Below are positions 1 to 9,600 of a stretch of DNA of 64,000 nucleotides, one piece after another. This DNA comes from Rhynchopus sp. YZ270_cl-10 (lineage: Eukaryota > Euglenozoa > Diplonemea > Diplonemida > Diplonemidae). The position numbers were made by a program, and so were the translations under genes. The stretch's first letter is position 1. Each line of letters starts with the position of its first letter. The notes below the pieces were generated by a model. It did not search any database, was not told the DNA's origin, and saw nothing but the letters and a program-made list of their open reading frames with translations. The stretch spans positions 186,001 to 250,000 of the forward strand of contig OZ037835.1 of assembly GCA_964035575.1 (NCBI GenBank). The letters are read 5' to 3'.

Positions 1-424
1 TGACCCAGCATTTATATACCTTGCCAGGGTGAACTTGCATAAAAGAGGGCAGGGGCGTTTAAACCCTGAGGACTAGGGGAAGTCCCGCATACCCCAACAG
101 AAAGACAAAGGCTATGCACTGGTGATATAGGAGAGGCAGGGTTGCTGAAAAACAAAAAGACCCTGAAGGCACAAAAACGCCCCGCATACCCCTCCTCGCC
201 TCCTGTTTTGTAATCTCTCAGGTAGGAGACATCGGTTCGAGCGGTCAACACCTTCATAGAGTTTCTGGAGGAACGGACCCCCGGATGCAATTTAAGGTCC
301 AGCCCAGGACCAATTAAAAGTTGAGTAAATTATCTGCGAACAACGTCTCCCTCCATGCTGCGGGGGCACTCGTAAACACTAAATGAACAGAAACAACACA
401 CTTCAGCTCTTGTTACAAGAAAAG
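1..424. other. Left-edge spacer, dispersed repeat fragments
   Basis: No credible gene is seen here. Bases 1-25 match 17349-17373 inside the Harbinger-like element and then diverge. Bases about 250-312 match 42797-42866 inside the insert nested in the second hAT-type MITE (shared core GGATGCAATTTAA followed by GTCCAGCCCAGGAC with one change). The stretch therefore looks like fragments of interspersed repeats cut off by the window edge. Short open frames here have no recognisable domain. Confidence 0.5.
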
Positions 425-630
425 AAGAAAAAGTGAGGGGGGTACAATATCTCGTACTGTAGTGGGGTGACCATTTTGGTGTGAAGAAGGGAGAGCAAAG
501 GTTGTCCCCGCGACTCCCTTGAAATTGTCCGTCGGGGCAAAATACCGGTTTTTTTTGGGGGGGGCAATTGCACGGGGGAGGGTCGGTATTTCTTTTTTTC
601 GAATTCAATTTGTTTTTCTTTGGACCCTTT
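425..630. repeat. Conserved 3' flank of the long-class genes
   Basis: This is the sequence just downstream of the stop codon of gene 1. It recurs downstream of gene 3 (about 33640-33756) and gene 4 (about 48405-48646) with the same order: a G-run next to CAATTTCACGGGGGAGGGTC-like sequence, then T-rich sequence, GAATTCAATTTG and the TAA stop. The short-class genes lack it. It probably carries the 3' UTR and processing signals of the long class and came along when the gene was duplicated. Confidence 0.55.
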
Positions 631-3600
631 TTACACATCCTGTGCATAATCCTCACTACCGCCCTGAGGAGAGGCCAGCCCATTCCCGACGGCACTCATC
701 CCTCTGAAGGTACGTGCACGTGGCCCCCCTGGACTCACACCAGCACGCCCGGCACCCATGCCCAGCGCTACGGATCTGGTGTTGCGTGCTGGGAGCGAGG
801 CGGCAAGGTTCTGCTGTGGGAAGCTGACCCCACCCCCTCCCCCTGCTCCCCACCCATCTGCAATGCTGATGCTACTGTTGCTGCCTGGTGGGTCGCTTGG
901 GGGCACACCACTACCACTCCCAGACACACCAGAAAGAGGCAGATGCACAGCAGACCCCAGCTCTTGCAGCGGGACGGCTGGGGTGTAATACGAGTCTCCT
1001 GCATTTCCCGCATCGACCACACGAGAGAACTCGAGCCCAGAGTCGGCGCCACCAGTCCTTACGCTCAAGCGATTCAGGGCTGCACTGGATTGCGCTAGAT
1101 CAGCAGTACGAGGGCTCAACCCTTGCAGTGAGGAGCGGGTCGTTGAATTGATGGAATCAACCTCGAGCTCCCCAAAGACAGAAAGATAGCCCTTTTCGTC
1201 CACTTCACGCGACGCTCCGGTACGTTGATCATCCTTCGCCCAGAGCGTGTCCTGTGTGATGCGCCTGCGTGAGGATACAATGACATAGATGTCTGACACT
1301 GCATCCACCGCCGCCTTGATCAGAATCGCGACCATCGCAACTGTCAGCACCGTGACAGCGGTTTCGAATCTACTGTCATTCAGATCTTCGCTGTAGTACG
1401 CAAGCCCTTGAAACACCATGGCGGCAGTGGTAGCGAGGTATACCAAGGTGTACAGCGCATTGTCCCGCGGTCTACAATACGGCCGCAACGATCCAACAAA
1501 AATTGCCATGGACAGAAACAGAACAGCAAGCCCCATCCGGAGGTGCCCGCACTGCACGAAATCCGTTGTGTCCGGCACCGTCAGCGCCCCCGCAGCGAAC
1601 ATCATCAAGAAGAAAAACGCACAAAACCACGCAGACGCCTGACGGTACGGACGCACCGGGGACATATGGTTTCTCAACCACAGATCCCCTCGCGACACTG
1701 CCACCCATTCACCTGGACCGAGCAGAATCCTTCCTATCGTCCCCACCTCTGTCCCTGCATACACCGCACTCTTTGGCACCCCTCTCCACACACGGTACAC
1801 CACCCAAAACGGCACTGCAACACAAAAAATCAGGCCAAAAAGACCGGAAAGAAATTGCCCCAAATTGCTTGGATAAATGATAAGGTATTGTGTCACAAAC
1901 ACTGTTCCTTGATACAGCAGTATAAAGACGTACAGCCAGACCGAAGGAAGGCCGCCAAATCCTGCATAATGCGCAAACCCTGAAAGAAACGTTGATCCCG
2001 ATGCGTCTGCTGCGCGGGACAACACATGGAGCAGGCCAGAGGCGGCCAGGATGAGGCAGAGGTTGCCTACTAGCGCACCGAGGTGTTGGCTGTTGTCGAT
2101 TTCGAGGCCGAGAACGTTGACGCCGAGGGGCAGGTCAGAGTGCAGGCCGCACTGTGGTGTGCCTACAAGGCCGATGGTGGCGCCTGAGGCAGCGGAGTTG
2201 ACGCTCACGATGCCTAATGCCGGTGCAGTCGCTGCTGCTTTGGAACGTTGTGCTGCAGAGAGCTCGGCTGCAGAGATGACGAGGTCGCAGCTCTGTGCAG
2301 CGTCGTTTCCGTCGTGTGTGACAGTGATGCGTATGTGTTCTGACGAAGTGTAGTGTGCGTCGCCAAGTGCCAGGAGCACACCACCAGGTCGCTGAGGGTG
2401 TGCCGTCAGAACAACAAAGCCGTCCTGCGTGGAGGCCCACTCCGCGCCGTATTTCTCGTGGTTGCCAGAAAGGGAGGTGACAGTGGTTGTGAGCTCGGAG
2501 GCGGGGACGGGAAGGCCGGACGGATGGTAGGCCCCGATCGAGAGTTTGTGTGCGCGCAGGTCTGCTGCGGTTGCCTGAGAGGGGCATTCGAGGTGGAGGG
2601 GGTCCACCTCAGGAGCAGGTGTGTCTGTGGACGGTGCTAAGGACCTGATGTGAGGGCTGAAGGTGTTGCGCGGTGGTGTGAGTGTTGCGTGAGGTGCAAA
2701 CGTCGTATCAGGTGTGGGTGTCGTGTCTGGTGTAGACGTCGTGTCCAGTGGTGGGGGTGTGCCTGCGAGAGGTGCTGCTGTGTTCGGCCCGGTGTTGCCG
2801 TTGGGCGGCGAGAATGTGAACACCATGCGTGGTGCAACAGTGCGCGGCACCCGTGGGCGTGGTGTTGCAGGGGACCTTGATGCAGGGAATGGCGCTAGAG
2901 TAGTCGGTGCCAAGCTTGCCGCAGCTGTCGTAGGAGCCATCGTCACTGCAGATGTGACTGGAAGGCCGGTTGCTGGCAACGTAGCGGGCGACACAGTTGC
3001 CGTCGATGCTGTTGGTGACGCGGTGTCCGGAGTCTGGGTTTGCGGAGGGTCTGTTGTCAGCATCTGCTGCGGCAGAGTTGTGGGAGCAGACGTTAGTGGT
3101 GACAGAGTGACCGGAGCCGGAGTAGGGGACACAGTTACAGGCACGGCTGTGGCAGGGGACAGTGTCGGTGCCTCAGTAACCAGTGTCGTTGGTGCCGGCG
3201 GCACTGCTGTAGATGTCACAGGTGCCAGTGTCGGTTGATCAGGAGTTTGTGGTGACGGCGTAACAGATGCCGGCGTTGGTGGTGACGGAGTCACAGGTGC
3301 ACGTGTTGGTGGTGATGAAGTTGTCGAAGGAATCAATGTTACACCTCCACCAAGCACAGACGGCGACGGCGTATTAGGTGATGGTGTTGGTGGAGACGGT
3401 GTAGGTGGTGACATTGTTGAAGGAATCAATGTTACACCTCCACCAAGCACAGACGGCGACGGCGTATTAGGTGATGGTGTTGGTGGAGACGGTGTAGGTG
3501 GCGACATTGTCGAAGGAATCAATGTTACACCTCCACCAAGCACAGACGGCGACAGCGTATTAGGCGATGGTGTTGGTGGAGACGGTGTAGGTGGCGACAT

Positions 3601-6600
3601 TGTTGAAGGAATCAATGTTACACCTCCACCAAGCACAGACGGCGACAGCGTATTAGGTGACGGTGTAGGTGGCGACATTGTCGAAGGAATCAATGTTACA
3701 CCTCCACCAAGCACAGACGGCGACGGCGTATTAGGCGATGGTGTTGGTGGAGACGGTGTAGGTGGCGACATTGTTGAAGGAATCAATGTTACACCTCCAC
3801 CAAGCACAGACGGCGACGGCGTCGGAGGTGATGGTGTTGGTGGAGACGGTGTAGGTGGCGACATTGTCGAAGGAATCAATGTTACACCTCCACCAAGCAC
3901 AGACGGCGACAGCGTATTAGGTGACGGTGTAGGTGGCGACATTGTCGAAGGAATCAATGTTACACCTCCACCAAGCACAGACGGCGACGGCGTATTAGGC
4001 GATGGTGTTGGTGGAGACGGTGTAGGTGGCGACATTGTTGAAGGAATCAATGTTACACCTCCACCAAGCACAGACGGCGACGGCGTCGGAGGTGATGGTG
4101 TTGGTGGAGACGGTGTAGGTGGCGACATTGTCGAAGGAATCAATGTTACACCTCCACCAAGCACAGACGGCGACAGCGTATTAGGTGACGGTGTAGGTGG
4201 CGACATTGTCGAAGGAATCAATGTTACACCTCCACCAAGCACAGACGGCGACGGCGTCGGAGGTGATGGTGTTGGTGGAGACGGTGTAGGTGGCGACATT
4301 GTCGAAGGAATCAATGTTACACCTCCACCAAGCACAGACGGCGACGGCGTCGGAGGTGATGGTGTGGGTGGTGCCGGTGTTACAGGTGCAGGTGTTCGAG
4401 GTGATGGAGTAACAGGTGCCGGTGTTGGTGGTGACGGTGTTACAGGTGCAGGTGTTGGAGGTGATGGAGTAACGGGTGCCGGTGTTGGTGGTGACGGTGT
4501 TACAGGTGCAGGTGTTGGAGGTGATGGAGTAACAGGTGCCGGTGTTGCTGGTGATGGAGCAACAGGTGCAGGGGTTGGAGGTGACGGTATTACAGGTGCA
4601 GGTGTTGGAGGTGATGGAGTAACAGGTGCCGGTGTTGGTGGTGATGGAGTAACAGGTGCCGGTGTTGGTGGTGATGGAGTAACAGGTGCCGGTGTTGGTG
4701 GTGACGGTGTTACAGGTGCCGGTGTTGGAGGTGATGGAGTAACAGGTGCCGGTGTTGGTGGTGATGGAGTAACAGGTGCCGGTGTTGGTGGTGATGGAGT
4801 AACAGGTGCCGGTGTTGGTGGTGACGGTGTTACAGGTGCCGGTGTTGGAGGTGATGGAGTCACAGGTGCCGGTGTTGGTGGTGATGGAGTAACAGGTGCA
4901 GGGGTTGGTGGTGACGGTGTTACAGGTGCCGGTGTTGGAGGTGATGGAGTAACAGGTGCCGGTGTTGGTGGTGATGGAGTAACAGGTGCCGGTGTTGGTG
5001 GTGATGGAGTAACAGGTGCCGGTGTTGGTGGTGACGGTGTTACAGGTGCCGGTGTTGGAGGTGATGGAGTCACAGGTGCCGGTGTTGGAGGTGATGGAGT
5101 CACAGGTGCCGGTGTTGGTGGTGATGGAGTAACAGGTGCCGGTGTTGGTGGTGATGGAGTAACAGGTGCAGGGGTTGGTGGTGACGGTGTTACAGGTGCC
5201 GGTGTTGGAGGTGATGGAGTCACAGGTGCCGGTGTTGGTGGTGATGGAGTAACAGGTGCAGGGGTTGGTGGTGACGGTGTTACAGGTGCCGGTGTTGGTG
5301 GTGATGGAGTAACAGGTGCCGGTGTTGGTGGTGATGGAGTAACAGGTGCAGGGGTTGGTGGTGACGGTGTTACAGGTGCCGGTGTTGGAGGTGATGGAGT
5401 AACAGGTGCCGGTGTTGCTGGTGATGGAGTAACAGGTGCCGGTGTTGGTGGTGATGGAGTAACAGGTGCAGGGGTTGGTGGTGACGGTGTTACAGGTGCA
5501 GGTGTTGGAGGTGATGGAGTAACAGGTGCCGGTGTTGGTGGTGATGGAGTAACAGGTGCAGGGGTTGGAGGTGACGGTGTTACAGGTGCAGGTGTTGGAG
5601 GTGATGGAGTATCAGGCGGTGTTGGTGGTGATGGAGTAACAGGTGCAGGGGTTGGTGGTGACGGTGTTACAGGTGCAGGTGTTGGAGGTGATGGAGTATC
5701 AGGTGCCGGTGCTGGTGGTGATGGAGTAACAGGTGCAGGGGTTGGTGGTGACGGCGTTACAGGTGCCGGTGTTGGTGGTGATGGAGTAACAGGTGCAGGG
5801 GTTGGCGGTGACGGTGTTACAGGTGCCGGTGTTGGAGGTGATGGTGTCGGAGGACTTGGGGTCGGTGGTGACGGAGTCGGTGGTGACGGTGTCGGTGGTG
5901 ACGGAGTAGGTGGTGACGGTGTCGGAGGACTTGGGGTCGGTGGTGACGGAGTCGGTGGTGACGGTGTCGGAGGACTCGGAGTCGGTGGTGACGGAGTAGG
6001 TGGACTTGGAGTAGGTGGTGACGGTGTCGGAGGACTCGGAGTAGGTGGTGACGGTGTCGGAGGACTCGGAGTTGGTGGTGACGGAGTAGGTGGACTCGGA
6101 GTAGGTGGTGATGGTGTCGGAGGACTTGGAGTCGGTGGTGACGGAGTCGGTGGTGACGGTGTCGGAGGACTCGGAGTCGGTGGTGACGGTGTCGGAGGAC
6201 TCGGAGTAGGTGGTGACGGAGTAGGTGGACTCGGAGTAGGTGGTGATGGTGTCGGAGGACTTGGAGTCGGTGGTGACGGAGTCGGTGGTGACGGTGTCGG
6301 AGGACTCGGAGTCGGTGGTGACGGAGTAGGTGGACTCGGAGTAGGTGGTGATGATGTCGGAGGACTTGGAGTCGGTGGTGACGGAGTAGGTGGACTCGGA
6401 GTAGGTGGTGACAGAGTCGGTGGTGATGGTGTCGGAGGACTTGGAGTCGGTGGTGACGGAGTAGGTGGACTCGGAGTAGGTGGTGACGGTGTCGGAGGAC
6501 TCGGAGTCGGTGGTGACGGTGTCGGAGGACTCGGAGTAGGTGGTGACGGAGTAGGTGGACTCGGAGTAGGTGGTGACGGTGTCGGAGGACTCGGAGTCGG

Positions 6601-9600
6601 TGGTGACGGAGTAGGTGGACTCGGAGTAGGTGGTGACGGTGTCGGAGGACTCGGAGTCGGTGGTGACGGAGTAGGTGGACTCGGAGTAGGTGGTGACGGT
6701 GTCGGAGGACTCGGAGTCGGTGGTGACGGAGTAGGTGGCGATGGTGTCGGAGGACTCGGAGTCGGTGGTGACGGAGTAGGTGGACTCGGAGTAGGTGGTG
6801 ATGGTGTCGGAGGACTTGGAGTGGGTGGTGACGGAGTAGGTGGTGATGGTGTCGGAGGACTTGGAGTCGGTGGTGACGGAGTAGGTGGACTTGGAGTAGG
6901 TGGTGACGGTGTCGGAGGACTTGGAGTGGGTGGTGACGGAGTAGGTGGACTCGGAGTAGGTGGTGACGGTGTCGGAGGACTCGGAGTCGGTGGTGACGGA
7001 GTAGGTGGACTCGGAGTAGGTGGTGACGGTGTCGGAGGACTCGGAGTCGGTGGTGACGGAGTAGGTGGACTCGGAGTTGGTGGTGATGGTGTCGGAGGAC
7101 TTGGAGTCGGTGGTGACGGAGTAGGTGGTGACGGTGTCGGAGGACTCGGAGTCGGTGGTGACGGAGTAGGTGGACTCGGAGTTGGTGGTGACGGTGTCGG
7201 AGGACTCGGAGTCGGTGGTGACGGAGTAGGTGGCGATGGTGTCGGAGGACTCGGAGTCGGTGGTGACGGAGTAGGTGGACTCGGAGTTGGTGGTGACGGT
7301 GTCGGAGGACTCGGAGTCGGTGGTGACGGAGTAGGTGGCGATGGTGTCGGAGGACTCGGAGTCGGTGGTGACGGAGTAGGTGGACTCGGAGTAGGTGGTG
7401 ACGGTGTCGGAGGACTCGGAGTCGGTGGTGACGGAGTAGGTGGACTCGGAGTAGGTGGTGACGGTGTCGGTGGACTCGGAGTTGGTGGTGATGGTGTCGG
7501 AGGACTTGGAGTCGGTGGTGACGGAGTAGGTGGTGACGGTGTCGGAGGACTCGGAGTCGGTGGTGACGGAGTAGGTGGACTCGGAGTAGGTGGTGATGGT
7601 GTCGGAGGACTTGGAGTGGGTGGTGACGGAGTAGGTGGTGATGGTGTCGGAGGACTTGGAGTCGGTGGTGACGGAGTAGGTGGACTTGGAGTAGGTGGTG
7701 ACGGTGTCGGAGGACTTGGAGTGGGTGGTGACGGAGTAGGTGGACTCGGAGTAGGTGGTGATGGTGTCGGAGGACTTGGAGTAGGTGGTGACGGAGTAGG
7801 TGGACTCGGAGTAGGTGGTGATGGTGTCGGAGGACTTGGAGTCGGTGGTGACGGAGTCGGTGGTGACGGTGTCGGAGGACTCGGAGTAGGTGGTGACGGA
7901 GTAGGTGGACTTGGAGTAGGTGGTGACGGTGTCGGAGGACTTGGAGTGGGTGGTGACGGAGTAGGTGGTGATGGTGTCGGAGGACTTGGAGTCGGTGGTG
8001 ACGGAGTAGGTGGACTTGGAGTAGGTGGTGACGGTGTCGGAGGACTTGGAGTGGGTGGTGACGGAGTAGGTGGACTCGGAGTAGGTGGTGATGGTGTCGG
8101 AGGACTTGGAGTAGGTGGTGACGGAGTAGGTGGACTCGGAGTAGGTGGTGATGGTGTCGGAGGACTTGGAGTCGGTGGTGACGGAGTCGGTGGTGACGGT
8201 GTCGGAGGACTCGGAGTAGGTGGTGACGGAGTAGGTGGACTTGGAGTAGGTGGTGACGGTGTCGGAGGACTTGGAGTGGGTGGTGACGGAGTAGGTGGTG
8301 ATGGTGTCGGAGGACTTGGAGTCGGTGGTGACGGAGTAGGTGGACTTGGAGTAGGTGGTGATGGTGTCGGAGGACTTGGAGTAGGTGGACTTGGAGTAGG
8401 TGGTGACGGTGTCGGAGGACTTGGAGTGGGTGGTGATGGTGTCGGGGGACTTGGAGTCGGTGGTGACGGAGTAGGTGGACTTGGAGTGGGTGGTGACGGA
8501 GTCGGTGGTGACGGAGTAGGTGGACTTGGAGTAGGTGGTGATGGTGTCGGAGGACTTGGAGTCGGTGGTGACGGAGTAGGTGGACTTGGAGTGGGTGGTG
8601 ACGGAGTCGGTGGTGACGGAGTAGGTGGACTTGGAGTAGGTGGTGATGGTGTCGGAGGACTTGGAGTAGGTGGACTTGGAGTAGGTGGTGACGGTGTCGG
8701 AGGACTTGGAGTGGGTGGTGATGGTGTCGGGGGACTTGGAGTCGGTGGTGACGGAGTAGGTGGACTTGGAGTGGGTGGTGACGGAGTCGGTGGTGACGGA
8801 GTAGGTGGACTTGGAGTAGGTGGTGATGGTGTCGGAGGACTTGGAGTCGGTGGTGACGGAGTAGGTGGACTTGGAGTGGGTGGTGACGGAGTCGGTGGTG
8901 ACGGAGTAGGTGGACTTGGAGTAGGTGGTGATGGTGTCGGAGGACTCGGAGTTGGTGGTGACGGTGTTGGCGGTGCATCAGTGTCCGGAGCATATGTCGC
9001 ATCGCACGCATAGAACTTGAAGTTCTTGACGGTGCCGTCGAGCGCCGCATCATGGGGCCACGGGCTTCTCTTCACGAGGTTGATCGTGCGTGTGGCCATG
9101 AGGGGAAGAGCTGCGACGCCACTCACGCGCTCGACACCATCGATGTAGAGCACAGCCGACCCTGTCGTAGGGCCCGTGCGTGTGTACACCAGCACCATAG
9201 ACATCTCGACACCCAACGGCGAGGCTACGGGGTCCGTGATCCCAGCCTGCCCTGAGGTGCCGTGGTACACCTGGGCGTGCCACTTCCCCTGATATATCCC
9301 AAGAAGCACATTGTCCTGGTTTGGTCCATTCGAAAAGTCAAACACACGTCCCCAAGACGTCGCTACATTCACGGTCACATCCGCCTCCATCCGGAACCCA
9401 CCCCCAAAGGTTAGAGTTCGGGTAGAGTCATGTTCACTGCTGTCTGCGAACGACGTGAGCAGGATGGGAGCGGCACACGGCTGTGGTGGAGGTGCGTGAG
9501 TTGGCGGTGCATCAGTGTCCGGAGCATTTGTCGCATCGCACGCATAGAACTTGAAGTTCTTGACAGTGCCGTCGAGCGGAGAATCGTGAGGCCACGGGCT

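Noticed and set aside
234-245. tRNA B-box-like GGTTCGAGCGGT near the left edge
   Set aside because: No matching A-box or cloverleaf could be found around it.
1408-1983. Plus-strand 191-codon ORF conserved at 34534-35109 and 49406-49981
   Set aside because: It lies antisense to the seven-segment coding region of genes 1, 3 and 4, and its conservation is explained by that region being nearly identical.
4364-9013. Plus-strand ORF of 1549 codons (GVGGDGVTGAG type), and similar ones at 35870-41626 and 50802-53360
   Set aside because: They are antisense to the TPSPP/TPAPV arrays of genes 1, 3 and 4. The 15-bp period has no stop in any frame, and these frames lack signal peptides and domains.
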